A stretch of 64,000 nucleotides of DNA from Lumnitzera littorea (GCA_024138015.1 JAMXBB010000011.1:81620550-81684549); one strand, 5' to 3'; counted from the first letter of the stretch, positions 1 to 12,380 are shown. Numbers and translations are program-made. Notes: generated from the letters alone by a model not told the origin.

Positions 1-2450
1 CTCGTGTGCTTCTAATCTTCGTTGATCACTTGCAATGGCTAATCAAAGCATAACCAGTAATTGGAGTAAGTCCTCACATCCTTCCATTTTGAAGGAAGTA
101 GATGAGGGTTGTGAGAGTTTATCCTGAGTAAGGGGTGGTAGCCCTACTCCCTTAAAACAACAGCAGTGGTAGTGGCGAAGGAAAGAGAAGAAGACTGGGT
201 AATATTCTCTTAGGAAGAGAGGAGGGAGTATGTGCAATGATGACTTTGCAATGTTTACCAACTAGATGGTGAGGAGAATGAAATTGGGTAGTTGTTGTAG
301 ATGATTATGGTGAATGAGTACATGTATGCTCGTATTCCGTACGTAGTAAATGAATAGAAGTTAAGGTTGGTTCCATGGGCAGTGGAAGCAATGATTAGGT
401 GGCGAGAGGAAGAGCTCGTGATTGGGTAATGGACTTTTGACATAAGAGACAAGTAGTCATTTGATATTTATGCAAAGTCATTCAAGCTTAGTCTTCATCT
501 TTGTTTTTAAGAATTTTTGCTTGATTTCTTTCGGTATTTTAATGTTGCACTAGGTAGTTTGAATGCAAATGTGTGGATTCAGCTGGTTGCTTTCGAGGCA
601 CTATGCATTTAGAACTTGCATTGATTGATCGTGCAATTATTTAAGCACTTCTTCTTTGTAAGGAGGGTAGCTAATGGATGGGTTTACATCGTTACTTGAG
701 GCATGAGAATGAACATCATTGATAAGTCACTGAATAAGGTGGAAGGGTAAAAAGAATTCTTTTATTGCATTCGTGCTTTAGAGCCACTAGATTTTTTTGA
801 CTAAGTGGAGATATCCCATTCGAGGCAAGAAGTTGAAGACCTTAGGGTATGAGGATGTGATGACTAGCATTGAGCTCTTAAATCTGGTGGGCTAGAAGAA
901 GCTGAAACCTTTGTTGATACGTAAGAAGTATAAGAGTGGTATGTTGTTATTTGTGATGGAGACAAGTATTTTTCATGTATAGTCAAGGAGGGGTAGTTGG
1001 TTGTCTGCCATGCGGCGTTGCCTTGCCTTTGCAGTAAGGGTTAGCGGGCTGTTCATCCTCAGCTTAGTAAGTGCCTTTCCCTTACTTTAGTTTATTTTTT
1101 TAAGGAGTTCGTTTATTCTTTTGCAAATTCAGAATTAGCCATAGAGAAATTGAGGGTGAAGTTGCTGGCTATGCAAACCAGGTGTTTGGAAAGTGCTTCA
1201 AAGCCCGAGAGAGAAGTTGACTCGAGTTGGAAAGGGCAGAGAAGAGTTTGTGTCACCCCTTAAAAAAGCCGAAGAAGAAGAAGAGTCGAAGGCAGCAGAC
1301 CTTTCCCAAAGTTGTTCAGCAAGAGGGTGGGGATGTGCCAACAGGAGTGCCATTGGGGACTTTAGTGGGGTTACAATTTTGAGGGTTCTAGCTGAGGCTG
1401 TAGTTATTGAGTACGGTCCTAAGGCAGTAGGTGCTCGGGTAGATGTGGAGCAGGTAAGTTTGAAATGAACCCTTGAAGTTGTACTGTGGATGTCATTGAG
1501 ATTCCTGACGATAAATATGTTGAACCCTTAGTTTGTCGAGGAAGGTTAGTAGCTCCTATGCGGCCTGTGGATCGACCTACTTAAAGGTTTGAGTAGTTAT
1601 AAGTGTTGTTTGGGTGGTTAGTTGCGAAAAAAAATGAGTTAGAGGTCTTAATAGAATTGCTAAGGAGGTACAATGAGGTAAGCTACTTGTATGTTTCTAT
1701 CGAATTGCTTATTGTTAGCTCAATTACTGACTATGTGTTGTGCCTGCAACTATATGACTTATTGGATTTCATTTTGGCTTATAATCAATTAGTACTTCTG
1801 TTAGAGGAAAGTTAGGCAAAGGTTGAGGTAGAGAGGCTCCAAAAGGCGTTGGAGGAGGAAAAAAAGGTGCACGGTGACTTAGTCGTCATGTTTGGTAACT
1901 TAGAATGCTAGCATAGGGATTTCCTTGGTTAGGTAGGTCGGCTGAAGGATGAGTTGAAGAAATTTGAGGAGTCTATCAAAGTTACAAAAGGCAAATTGGT
2001 TGCTAAGTTGAAGGCTAAGTGAAAGGAGCTTGATAAGGCGTGAGCCGAATTCGGTAAAAGGGAGGTCGAGCTCTTATAAGACCTTAGAGGACCCCCTGAT
2101 CGAGAAGGCTATAATCACAACTGGATATGCAATGGTGGAAGAGGTGAGGAAACAAGTTTAACAGAACATGCCTAATGTGAACTTATCCTTCCTGCATTGG
2201 CTGGATGAACCTGAGGTTGTTGCTAGAGGTGGGTCGAGTGGTGTCTCATCTGGTGACTTGTTAGGAGCTTTTAGTAATGGTTTAACTGTAGGCCTTAGAA
2301 AGATTGGGGGGGGGGGGGGGGGGGGCAGGGGGGTAGAGGTGGGGGGTTGGTGATGGGCAAGGTAGGCTAGAGCAAGAGTAGCAGTAGGAGCATCAATAGC
2401 AATAACAAGTCGAGGATGCTTAAGAGAGTCTTTGAGTTTTTTCTTCTTTT
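1..2450 (+). pseudogene. Antisense ORF relic of Tat-like Ty3 element 1
   Basis: This plus-strand coding-like stretch lies beyond the 3' end of the minus-strand pol of element 1. Open segments appear at 1193-1468, 1603-1815 and 2168-2353, separated by stops. A Lys/Glu-rich segment at about 1820-2090 would form a coiled coil. A segment at 2177 reads VNLSFLHWLDE and resembles the 3' part of the matching ORF in element 2 (SKLDLSFLG near 26430). GTAAG sites after open segments, near 1065 and 1454, could be old splice donors. Extra ORFs antisense to pol, between integrase and the 3' LTR, are known in plant Tat-lineage elements; their function is unknown. This copy is full of stops and its beginning may lie left of the window. 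Confidence 0.5.
2306..2325 (+). repeat. Poly-G tract of 20 bases
   Basis: Twenty consecutive G residues are followed by CA and six more G. The tract lies near the 3' end of the antisense ORF relic and gives a run of glycine codons. It could form a G-quadruplex, and its true length may differ because such runs sequence poorly. Confidence 0.9.
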
Positions 2451-4309
2451 CTTATAGCAAGTGTGGGGCAATGTGTGCTAATTTCTAAACTCGTTTTTTG
2501 TATTTTGCTTTTAGGGGTTGAGGCACCGACCTCCTTTTGTGTAATTGTTTGAACTTAAGTGAATGATGATTTATTAATCGTTTTTTATCTCATGCTTACT
2601 TTCCCTTAGTCATTGCTTCTTGTGTTTTTACTGTGTCTACTTGCTTGAACTCCACTCGTTTTTTGTCTAAGTCTTTTCTTTTGAAGATGATGTTTTCCAA
2701 GCAAACTTATGTACCTTGTTTCCTTGCAAGATTAGCTAAATTCTGTATCCCCATGTAGGTGGTTTGTACTCGCTTGTTAATAGCTCTTTATGGACTTACT
2801 CATTTGCCTGTATGCTATCTCTTCGAATTTATCCTTGATTTTTGTTTAAGCATTCTTACCTTACAATGATACTTGCTTGTAGGCTGATGCACCTTATCTC
2901 TTAAACAGATTGTGATTCTTGGGGTTCTTGTAAGGGCTTAGCGTCATGTCGTGACAAGCCTGTAAGAACGTGTCTTGTGATGATGCTACATGATCTCCTT
3001 AGTAGAGCAATTATGGCAGTGTGAATCTCTTATTGATATACGTTATCCTCTCTACAAAGTTTATTTCAGGTATTGTATGCTTTTGGCAGGTGGAACATCT
3101 TGAGTAGGGTGTCTTCCAAAAGGAATTTAATATACGTACGGCTTATTATTAATTCCTCAGGCATCACTTGGGTTCTCGATTTGTTAAGGTTGCACAATGA
3201 TCAACACGTGTACAGTTAGGGATGTCTCATGGCTCCTATATAAAGGGTGCATGGGTCTTTACCTTGCCCTACCAATTAACCAAACAACTTTAGTAGGATA
3301 TATTTAAGAGTTGATATGAGTGTATCCAAGGCGATCACGTTGAAGGATGGGCTGTCGAGATAGGGAGGGGGTCGCCTTTGGCCTCTTCCTTTAGGTTGTG
3401 ATTGTGAGGCATGGATAGTTACTTTGCAGCAATGGTTGGATCTTGAGTTGTGATTAGGAGGCGTATGCAGCCTTTGGATCTTCCCTTCTTTGTATCCCAA
3501 TAATGCCGAGGAGAAGAGGGGGGCACAAGTGCATCTTATTGCTTGTTGGTTGACTTCACCATGGGGGCACTTGTTTACATAAGGTTTTGGGTAGTTGTTC
3601 ACACGTGCTATCCTAAATGACCCCGAGTAGACGAAGGCGACCGTGGTGACTATGGTGGCATAAGGGTTTTTCTTTTCTCAACCTTAACCCGTGGACCGAG
3701 GTGCTCATGGGAATCCTCTACTTCGTGAATCCTCTGGTTCACTCTAGGTGAAGCATCAACCATTCTTTATTACCAGTAGGGCCTAGACAACTTAGCACTC
3801 TAGGTGGAATAGTTGAATTGGTTGTCCCTACTACTGCCTCTATGGAAGAGAGGCTTTAGAAGGTAGAGTGGGGACCTTTACTTAGAGGTTGAGTGTTATT
3901 GGGACCTCTGCGATTTAGAGCTCGACCATGTAGGAATCTAAAGATGTAGTCATAATGTGAAAGCTAGTCGAGTTAAAGTTTAAAGGAGTTCCTCTTATGG
4001 AAGAGCTTTCGGAGTGAGGAGTCGAGTTAGAGATGAGAGTGGTTGTTTAAGCGAAGCAAATAACCATATTGTAGGAGGCACTTGTATACTATTATGCTGT
4101 TTAATTCTCTATCTTGATCTAATTGAGCTAGGTATGCCGACCTGGTAAACCTTGTATTCAATTTGGTTAGTGAAATAAAACTTTTCTCTTTTTGATCATT
4201 GCTTCTCATTAACTTGTCCATTTACCCTTGATTCTCGCTATCTAATTTGACTTGGAATTGTATTTAATAACTATTATAATAGTGCCTTACTTAAGCAAAT
4301 GTTTGAAGA
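2451..4309. other. Non-coding spacer of Tat-like element 1
   Basis: This stretch lies between the antisense ORF relic and the tandem array. Short open frames at 3276-3602 and 4027-4221 on the minus strand resemble nothing recognised and look accidental. No structural RNA or promoter was recognised. Confidence 0.4.
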
Positions 4310-5045
4310 TGAAAAGTCGACTCATGCTTGAGGGTACGATGTAAATCAATGCTTGTTCGGAGTGCCTACATTATTGGTGTAGCAACTAACTCGAGCAATA
4401 CTTAGGGATAAAAATTGACCTAAGGCTAGGGGCATCAATTAGGCTCAATGTAAATCGATACTTGAGAGAAGGGTCGGTGTTGTTAGTGTAAGGACTGATT
4501 TAGGCGAAACTTGGGGATGAAAATTGACCTAAGGTTATGGTTTCGATGTAAATTGACGCTTGTGAGAGGTGCCTACATCATCAATGTAAGGACTGACTTA
4601 GGTGAAACTTAGGGATAAAAATCAACTCAAGGTTATGGGCTTGATGTAAATTGATGCTTGTGAGAGGTGCCTATGTCATTAGTATAAGGACTAACTTGAG
4701 CAAGTGTAAGGATTGACTTAAGCAAAACTTGGGGATGAAAATCAACTCAAGGTTAAGGGCTTGATGTAAATCGATACTTATGAGAGATGCTCACATCGTT
4801 AGTATAAGGATTGACTTGAGCAAAACTTGGGGATAAAAATCGACCCAAGGTTAGGGGCTTGATGTAAATTGATTCTCGTGGGAGGTACTTGCGTTGTCAG
4901 TGTAAGGACTAACTTGAGCAAAACTTGGTGATGAAAATTGACCTAAGGTTAGGGGCTCGATGTAAATCGATGCCTGTAAGAGGTGCCCGCATCGTTAGTG
5001 TAAGGACTGACATGGGAAAAACTTGAGGATAAAAATCAACCTAAG
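4310..5045. repeat. Tandem array, ~98-bp unit, about seven copies
   Basis: The motif GATGTAAATC/T (one copy AATG) recurs at 4338, 4447, 4545, 4643, 4763, 4861 and 4959. Spacings are 109, 98, 98, 120, 98 and 98 bases. Each unit also carries a GTAAGGACTGACTT-like block and a variant of GGGGATGAAAATCGACC. Units differ by scattered substitutions and small indels. The array lies directly downstream of the minus-strand integrase, in the region between pol and the 3' LTR where Tat-lineage elements often carry variable tandem repeats. Confidence 0.88.
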
Positions 5046-5059
5046 GCCACGAGGTATGG

Positions 5060-6290
5060 GAGAAGAGGAGAGGCAAATGCTGGAAACTTCATTAATTTAT
5101 TGCATTCAACCATGGTTACAAATGCTTTTGATTCTCATCGCTGTACTTAAGGAAAGTAAGGTCTTAGATTCTAGACATTCCATGCCCTAGGGATAGGTCA
5201 TCTTTTTAGTGTCTCGAGTTTGTAAGCAACTTTTCCCACATCACTGATCACTTGTATAAGATCTTCCTAATTAGGGGTAAGCTTGCTTTGCCCTTCTTTT
5301 GAGCTGGTAGCCTCTAACTTTCTGTACACTAAGTCTTCAAGGTGGAAAACCTTATGTTGGATGTTGCAATTATAGTATTGAGTGGCTCATTGCTGCGTTA
5401 TGTATGCTCTTGTAGTGTCACGAACTTCATTGATTGTGTCAAGGCTTACTTATATGGCTATGTGATTAATATTTAGTCAAAGTGTTGTATCCTGTTGATA
5501 GGTAATTCCAGCTTAATAGGAAGGATAACTTTTGCTTCAAACGTGAGATGGAATAGGGTCTCTCCAATTGAGGTCTTATGCATCATGCAATAACCCCAAA
5601 GTATGTTAGGAAGCTCATCAACCCACCTGCCTTCTACCCGTTCTACCTTCTTTTTCAAACTGTTGAGAATTATCTTGTTGATAGCCTCAACCTTACCTTT
5701 AATTGTCATTGGTCAACCTATGCAGTACTTCGAGGTAGGACGATATATGGGTAAGCATAAACCCTTTAGCGGCTTAGGTTGTGATGGATGCGATAGCCAA
5801 TGCCTTTGCCCACTTGTTAAAGTAATCCACTACCACCGGGATGAATTGTTGGCCTGTTGAGGCTTTCGAGAAGGGGTTAAGGATGTTTAATCCTTATTGG
5901 AAAATGGCCATGGGCTTGTTAAGGGGTGTAACTTCGAACTAGAGGCATAAGTGATTGGCACATGCTTTTAGCAGGAGTGACATCTCTAGACCATGGTCTT
6001 GGCATCCTTGTTCATCATGGGCCAACAATAACCTAGCCTTAGCGCTCAAAGGTATAGCACTTGCGACTAGATATGATTACTGCAAATTCTTGCATGGAGC
6101 TCTTTAAGGACTGAAGTGCCCTCTTCTATTCGAAGACATTTGAGGAGTGAAGTGCTATGTCCTTGTTTGTAGAGTACATCATTAATTAGTATATAGATGG
6201 TTGCAGCATAAGCTAGCTTCATCGCCTTAGCTTGCTGTTCGGGTAATGCCATTTTCCTGAGGTATCGTATAAGGGAGTCCATCCAGGAGG
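5060..6290 (-). pseudogene. Integrase relic of Tat-like element 1
   Basis: This is the last domain of a minus-strand Ty3 polyprotein, which would insert the element's DNA copy into the genome. An open piece at 5473-5709 includes GRWVDELPNILWGY followed by IGETLFHL, the typical end of the catalytic core in plant Ty3 integrases (usual pattern GRWxDELPxxLWAY, then GETPF). Further fragments run to about 6282, with stops and frameshifts between them. RNase H lies on the higher-coordinate side, as expected for a gag-PR-RT-RH-IN order read on this strand. The copy is non-functional. Confidence 0.85.
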
Positions 6291-6299
6291 GTTGGGCAG

Positions 6300-6700
6300 C
6301 TACTTTTATCGTTTCGGCGACTTGTTGCTATTGTATCTCTATGCTTCCGTCGAGGAGATGTTGTATGAAGAGTGGCCAATCACAGTTGTGTGATGTAAGG
6401 ATGGTGAATGAAGCTATCCTAGATAGTTTGTCTGCCTTTGCATTTTTTGCTCGAGGGATTTTGTTGACTTCCTAAGAAGCAAATTTCACAAGAAGGCCCT
6501 GCACTAAATGTAAGTACTTAGCCATTATTTCGCCCTTGGTCTTGTATTCTTCCTTGACCTACTGTACAACCAGCATGGAGTCTGAGTGTATGCTAAGTTC
6601 TTTTGCTCTAATATCTCTAACAATTTTCAGGTTGATAATGAATGCCTCATATTCGGCTTCATTGTTGCTCGTTAGGAAACCAAACTTTAATGAATAAAGA
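6300..6700 (-). pseudogene. RNase H relic of Tat-like element 1
   Basis: RNase H would degrade the RNA strand of the RNA-DNA hybrid during reverse transcription. Translation on the minus strand from about 6662 gives EAEYEAFIINLKIVRD, then a HSDS motif, then AKNAKADKLSR. These hold the usual Glu, Asp and Asp catalytic positions. In-frame stops interrupt the domain, for example where a Gln codon of the LVVQ-VKEEY segment is expected, so it is dead. It lies between RT and integrase fragments in the normal order. Confidence 0.85.
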
Positions 6701-6999
6701 ATCTTTGTTTCGTGCGGGCTTTGTAATGTGATACTGACCCTACTCCCCCTCTTAGTAGAGGAGCTATTGATGTAAAGTAGACGAGTATAGTGAGCTCAAG
6801 GTGAGGCTCATCCGCTTTAGTGTATTCCACTATGAAGTCTGTGAGGACTTATACTTTGATTACTTATCTTAGGTGGAATTGAACTCTATGGGCATTAAGC
6901 TCGCGAGAGTACTTCATCATGTGGCCTAAAGACTAGGCCTTTGTAGAGCAATTTTGAGTGGTACATTCGTTAGTATGACAATTAGATATAATTGGAAGT

Positions 7000-7703
7000 A
7001 GAGTTTAAGCTTATGAGTTACGAGGGTGAAATTTTCTATTTTTGTGTATCTAAGCTCGAGCCCTTGGACAATGTGGCTGACATAGTAGACTAGTTGGTAG
7101 ACATGGTCATTAGCTTAGATGAGTACTGAGGATAATGCTTTATCGCTGATTGTGAGGTACAAGAGCAATTCCTCTTCGGGTACTAGTTTGGAGAGTATGG
7201 GTAGGGTTGTTAAGAAGTTCTTCAACTCTTGGAAGGTTTGCTGGCATGTTGGTGTCTATTTAAACTCAGCAGGGTGTTTGAGCAGATTGAAAAATTTTGC
7301 ACATTTGTCAACGCTTTGAGATACAAAATGGTTGAAGGCAGCTATCCTTCTTGTTAGTTGTTGGACCTCTTTGACCTTGGTCGGGGTTTACATGTCTTGG
7401 ATTGCTTTGATCTTATCAGGGTTAGCCTTTATCCTTCGTTCTGTGACTATGAAACTAAGAAACTTGCTCGAAGCAACTCTAAAGACTCACTTTTGGGGGT
7501 TAAGTTTCATTTGGAATAGGTGAAGGGTTTAGAATATCTCTCAAAGGTTCGTTGATGTGGTCTTTTTTGGTTTTGCTCTTGGCGATCATATCGTCGATGT
7601 ACACTTTAATGTTCCATCTTATTTGTGGCTTGAAAATGTAGGTCACCAACCTTTGATATGTGGCTTTAACATTTTTTAAGCCGAAGGGCATTACTTTGTA
7701 ACA
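7000..7703 (-). pseudogene. RT, C-terminal part, Tat-like element 1
   Basis: This is the C-terminal portion of the reverse transcriptase. The segment at 7500-7703 contains CYKVMPFGLKN, then ATYQRLV, then YIDD at 7590-7601 with both catalytic Asp residues intact. The preceding half of the domain lies at 10634-10890, because a 2.9-kb element was inserted within the codons for the conserved TYCYKVMPFG region. Stops occur downstream of YIDD. Confidence 0.92.
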
Positions 7704-7708
7704 ATAAG

Positions 7709-10628
7709 TGTAAGCCCTAAAACTAAGCCAAGTAACCGTAGGATTAAATTTAGAATCCAAGGTTTAGGGCGATTGGTTAAAGGATCAGATCAAAACCAAA
7801 TTATAAACTATTGAGAAAAATATTAGTAAAAATGACCCCGTAAACGTGAATTTAAGAAAATAAGTAGTAAAATAGGAGACTATAAAATTTTCAAATTTTA
7901 AGCATAATAATTGCTAAATACCGAAAAGGCGAAAAGTGTAATCTAATAATTAATAAATTACTAGAGATAGATTATATGTATACTAAAAATTTTAGAATGA
8001 CCAAAATAATAATTAGGAATGTTCACGTGTACCCCACATGTATTTACGTGTAGATAAAAATACGCGAAATTACCTAAATTAGCAAAAAACTAAGTAAATA
8101 ATTAAAGAAAATTATAAATTAATAATGGAAAAATCAGAAAAAAATCAGAAGAGGATAAGATGATCCAAATCAGGTCGTGGCATGTCAAGATCTACCAAAT
8201 AAAAATCAACTAATTAGAATTAGGTAACATAAAAGCCAAAAATCAAGGGAATTGGGCAAAGTCATGTCTAATTAATGCATAATAATTACAAAAATTGTCT
8301 ATAAATAGGGAAAAAATTTTCAGAACTCATTTGGGCAGTGAGGAATCTGAGAAAAATTGTGAGACCCAAAAAATTGAGAGAAAATTCAGAAAACAAAAAA
8401 AGAAAAGAAAACTGTGTAGATTGGGCAAGTGAGCCAAACCCACATCTCACCACTACTTGGGACCGAGCCACCACTACCACCCTACTCTAGACCCATCATC
8501 TGGGCCGGTCGACAACCTTGGACCGGGTTTGGACGGCCATAAAGCATCGAACTAGGTAAGTCTCATAATTGTCCCGATTTTGTATAATTTCGTAAAAATA
8601 GTTATTCTGCCCAGAAAATTATGAAACTTGTTATTCTGAGGTTTTATTGTATGTAGATTTAGGGAAAAATAGTGATTTAGTTTAATCACGTCTGGAAATA
8701 TAGGGTCTTTAACAAATTAAACAAAACTAAGCATAATTAGAACTAGAAATAAATAGGCTTAGGAGTATAGTTTGGAGTTCAATTTTTTTTTTTGTAGGAT
8801 GCTCAAGTGATATAGAACAGTGCTATGAAGCCATTTTTTTTAAAATTAATTTTTGAAATTTTTAAGTTAAGTTTTAGCCCTAAAATGATGGAAAAATTAG
8901 GTAATTTTGGGTTAATTAGGTAATTAAGATACTAATTACTGATTTAGATGGTAATTGATGTTTAGGGATGCTAATCTCTGATGTGGAAACCTAATCCTAG
9001 CCTTTAGAGTATTAAGTATGGGTAATTTAGGAAATTAGGTAGTTAATGTAAGAAATTAGTAATATGTGAAATTGAAAATTAATAAATCTAAAAAAATTAG
9101 GGTTATTTAGATAATATTAAAATAGAAATAAGAAAAATAATAAATCTGAAATAATATTTAATTTTAAGTAAATGCATAAAAATGTAAGAATTTCTCACAT
9201 CGGGAATAAATCCGACACCCTAATTAGGGTTAATGTGTATCAAATAGTTTAGAATACTAAATTAAGACCCAATAGGATATTTGAATACTCGAGCGTAATG
9301 TGATTAATGTCATATTAGGATTCGAGCATATTTAAGACTTAAGAATCAAAATTTAAAAGCTCATTTAGGATTCGAACCCTAAAATAGAGTACAACGAATT
9401 ATTAGTACGTTATAGGTATACATGGAAAAATGAGTTAAATTATGACTTAGAATATGAATCCTTAAAGTATTAATACTAAAAAGACCTATTTGTATTATAG
9501 GACACCCAGAGACAAATCAGCTTGCGACTAAGGGATTGAGCGATCGAGCAACTCCAAGTAAGTTGGGTTATTGCTTATTGTAATAAAGTACTAGTTTTAT
9601 GGTACTCGGAGACTTAAGCTTGTATATGGTTGTGATTGTAAGTAGTTTACGCATGTGTTTGACGTATCTGAATTCGTGCTGAAATTGTGATGTGAGTGAT
9701 TTTGTGTTATGATCGAATTGGTGTGAAATTGTTTGAACACCCTAAATGAAATTTAATCCTATTCGACTCTAAGAACCAAAAATGTCATGCATTGTAACCA
9801 GTTACGGGATCATAGGATTCTCCAACCAAATACCAACCCCTTCAAAAGGGATAGCGTAGGATTGCAAAATGGTCCCTTCTTCATCCTTAATCGAACTAAG
9901 TGATAGGAGAGGAGGTCGCAGCGGGGGTGAAGTCAATGGTTCAAAGGTAGTCGCGGGAGGAGCGAGGTCTCCATTGCACAAGCTTGAGTTTGGTTGTGAG
10001 CTGCTGCATAACATGGAACTCCTCAACCTGGATTAGAGCGGGTGAAATTTCTCTGATTTCACAACGGACTGAACTACATTGTGCGATGACACTTGATTGT
10101 TGCATTGCATGAAAATAATTGATGGATAATCTTGTTTGTGCTTGTATGCATTCATGAGTCTCCAATTCAACTTACTGAGTTGTAGTTGCTTATACCCTTA
10201 TAGATCCTTTTGCAGGTTCTGATTTCTGAATACTTCAAGTACTATACTGCCCTACAATTACCCAGAGGTTAGTTCTTTGAAGCTAGGGGTGTGAGGATCA
10301 AGTTACTTAGTATAATGTGTAACTAGAGTGACCTTGTAGTTAAGGATAAAAGATCGATAGTTATTATGTAATCTAGTGAACTGTTGTGTTTATGTAAAAC
10401 TTCCTAGGAAGCTCTGTGGACTTACTTATAATTATATATGTTTATTAGAAATTTATAATATTTATCATAATTGTAGTATAACTGTTAATCGGACTGTTTA
10501 CTTCAAAACGAGGAGTCGTCGACGCTTTGTGTAGATCATGTCTATGGTAAGCATTGTGAGGCCGGTTACTATCATAGAATGGTTTACGCGGCAGGATTGT
10601 TGCGACTCTGTGACTTCGGGGTGTAACA
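7709..10628 (+). mobile_element. Solo-LTR-like insertion, copy 1
   Basis: This 2,920-bp sequence begins TGTAAGCCC and ends GGGGTGTAACA, the TG...CA ends of an LTR. ATAAG lies directly on both sides (7704-7708 and 10629-10633), a 5-bp target duplication. Removing the insert and one ATAAG rejoins the RT reading frame exactly. A second copy starts at 62979. A TATA box at 8300 lies 591 bases from the left end, at nearly the same offset as in copy 2. No terminal direct repeats lie inside, so a single large LTR is the best reading. Long LTRs with TGTAA...TTACA-type ends occur in plant Ty3 chromoviruses such as Tekay/Del, but that lineage is an inference. Short minus-strand open frames at 9802-10165 are unrecognised. 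Confidence 0.85.
8300..8308 (+). promoter_or_regulatory. TATA box of LTR copy 1
   Basis: TATAAATAG lies 591 bases from the LTR start. It is followed by an A/G-rich stretch containing GAGAAAATTC, as in copy 2. Transcription would begin about 30 bases downstream and run on the plus strand. Confidence 0.6.
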
Positions 10629-10633
10629 ATAAG

Positions 10634-10890
10634 TCCCAAAGTCTATAATAAAGGATGTATGGACTTCGTCATTGGAAGCCATCTGGATTTGGTTATATCC
10701 GGAGTAGGCATCCATGAAATTGAAAAGTGCATGATTAGATGTCAAATCTATGAGTTGGTCTATACACGGTAGGGGGAAACAGTCCTTTGGGCATGCCTTG
10801 TTGAGGTTGATGTAATCGAAAAACATGTGCCGTTTTCCATTTGCTTTCTTGATGAGCATCATATTGGTGAGCCAAGTAGGGTATTTCTCA
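10634..10890 (-). pseudogene. RT, N-terminal part, Tat-like element 1
   Basis: This fragment encodes the first half of the RT palm domain. Visible blocks on the minus strand are KKANGKRHMFFDYINLNKA, CPKDCFPLPCIDQLID, FMDAYSGYNQI (first catalytic Asp) and the start of DFGTYC. The frame then runs into the solo-LTR-like insertion at 10628. These blocks are typical of plant Ty3 RT. It joins in frame with 7500-7703 once the insertion is discounted. Confidence 0.92.
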
Positions 10891-11559
10891 TGCCAAATGA
10901 AGCTTATACAGAGCAGCTTCTGTACTTCTTCCTCAATCGTAGCCTGACATTCAGGTGCGGCATGTTGTTTCTTTTGCTTAACAGGTTAGATGGTAGGATT
11001 GACATTGAGGTAGTGAGTAACCTCGAGTATACAGATGATCCTTAGCATGTCTTCTAGGGTAAACACAAAGACATCTAAGTTTTTTTGAAGGAATTTTATT
11101 AGTTCGAACTTCTCGTTGTCTAGTAGCTCAATCCCTATTTTGGTTATAATTCCAAGGGTGTCAGATATCTAGACTTCAAGGGTCTTTTTTGTAGGTTCAC
11201 CTAGTAGTGTCGAAGTAGGGGGGTTGGTTGACTCAATGTTCATGATGTCATTTTTGGATTACGCTTTGAGGTAGAGTGTCTTAGACAAAGCCTAATTACG
11301 TCTGGCTTCGCTAACTCTAATTGGGTTAATGAACTTCGCTTTGAGGCATTTTTAGCCGATAAGCATTTGGAATTTTGTTATGCTTGGTGTACTAAGGATG
11401 GCATTGTATGGTGACCATATGTTAACAACGACAAAGTCAATTGATTGGGTGGCGACGTGTTCACTATCGCCTAATTGGACGAGTAGGGTGATGATCCCTT
11501 TTGTGGGCACTGGTTTGCTACCTTTGAACCCTGTGAGGCCGTGTTTATATGGCTGAAGG
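10891..11559 (-). pseudogene. Protease-RT connecting region, Tat-like element 1
   Basis: This minus-strand stretch lies between recognisable RT and protease. It should encode the region just before the RT palm. Stops are frequent, and no motif could be read with confidence. Confidence 0.45.
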
Positions 11560-11790
11560 GGTTCGTTGAGCTATTCTTTCATTTACTTGAAAGCATTATA
11601 GAAGAGTATATCTGTCGAACTCCTACTGTTGATGAACATCTTGGGAATGTCAAAGTACCTAATTTCAACGTTTATGATGAGTGCATCATTATGGGACAGG
11701 TTGATTTGCTGCTCGTCTTCGTCAATAAAGGTTACTACTGTATCGGTATTTAGCTTCTTATTTGTCACGATATGCACCTCATGTTTAGGT
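11560..11790 (-). pseudogene. Aspartic protease relic, Tat-like element 1
   Basis: The protease would cut the Gag-Pol polyprotein. The minus-strand segment holds VTFIDEDEQQINLSHNDALI and then NSRSSTDILFYNAF, which matches the plant Ty3 pattern DGGSSADILFYxAF. The catalytic Asp is Asn here, so the enzyme would be inactive even without the stops. Confidence 0.85.
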
Positions 11791-11859
11791 GTGAGGTTAG
11801 TGTCGCTTAAGAGGAGGCCGGGTCCCCCAAATAGGGTGTTAACATGGCTGCATCATCTC

Positions 11860-12380
11860 TCTCGGTTTATTCATCCATAGGGGCAATACCTTGTTGATTA
11901 TGGTATTGTTGTTGGTTATTTACTTGACAATGCTTGGTAGGCCATTGAATTTGGTTTTTCTCATCTACAATGAAGTGGTAGATTCGGCCTTTGCGAGCAA
12001 GGCCTTTGATTGCATTCTTGAGGTGGTGACACTCATTGGTGTTGTGTCTGTAGGCTTTGTGGTAGTTGTAGTATTTTCTTGAGTTTGCTACTTCTGGCAT
12101 CTTGTGAATGTTTAGTGGTCTGGGGGGCTACTCTTAGACCTCATACATGATTTCGCCAATTGGTTGGGTTAAAGGTGTGTGATATGGTCTGGTGTGGATG
12201 AACATACGACGCATAGTATCATATGAACCAAAGGGGGTAGGTCCAGACTGCAGATGGTTTGAAAAGTAAATAAGAGTCATGAGTTGAGCAGGGGTCCTCA
12301 TGCACTAATGATGGATATGACGTACTAATGCCTTATAAGAGCTTGAGTCGTGCTTGATATAACACAAAAGTGTGGTCAGG
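11860..12380 (-). pseudogene. Gag relic with CCHC-type knuckle, Tat-like element 1
   Basis: The segment at 11867-12100 reads KYYNYHKAYRHNTNECHHL followed by KNAIKGLARKGRI. This matches the C..H...GH.T..C..LK knuckle of plant Ty3 Gag proteins, which bind RNA. The first Cys has become Tyr and the Gly before the second His has become Arg. Upstream Gag sequence is short and degraded up to the LTR-like region near 12380. Confidence 0.82.

Noticed and set aside
4310..5045. Regular repeats that could suggest a CRISPR array
   Set aside because: Whole 98-bp units repeat, with no conserved short repeat and unique spacers, and the sequence is inside a plant retroelement.
9802..10165. Overlapping minus-strand open frames within the solo LTR-like sequence
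   Set aside because: Two short frames with no recognised motif; they may be a nested fragment, but the sequence does not show it.
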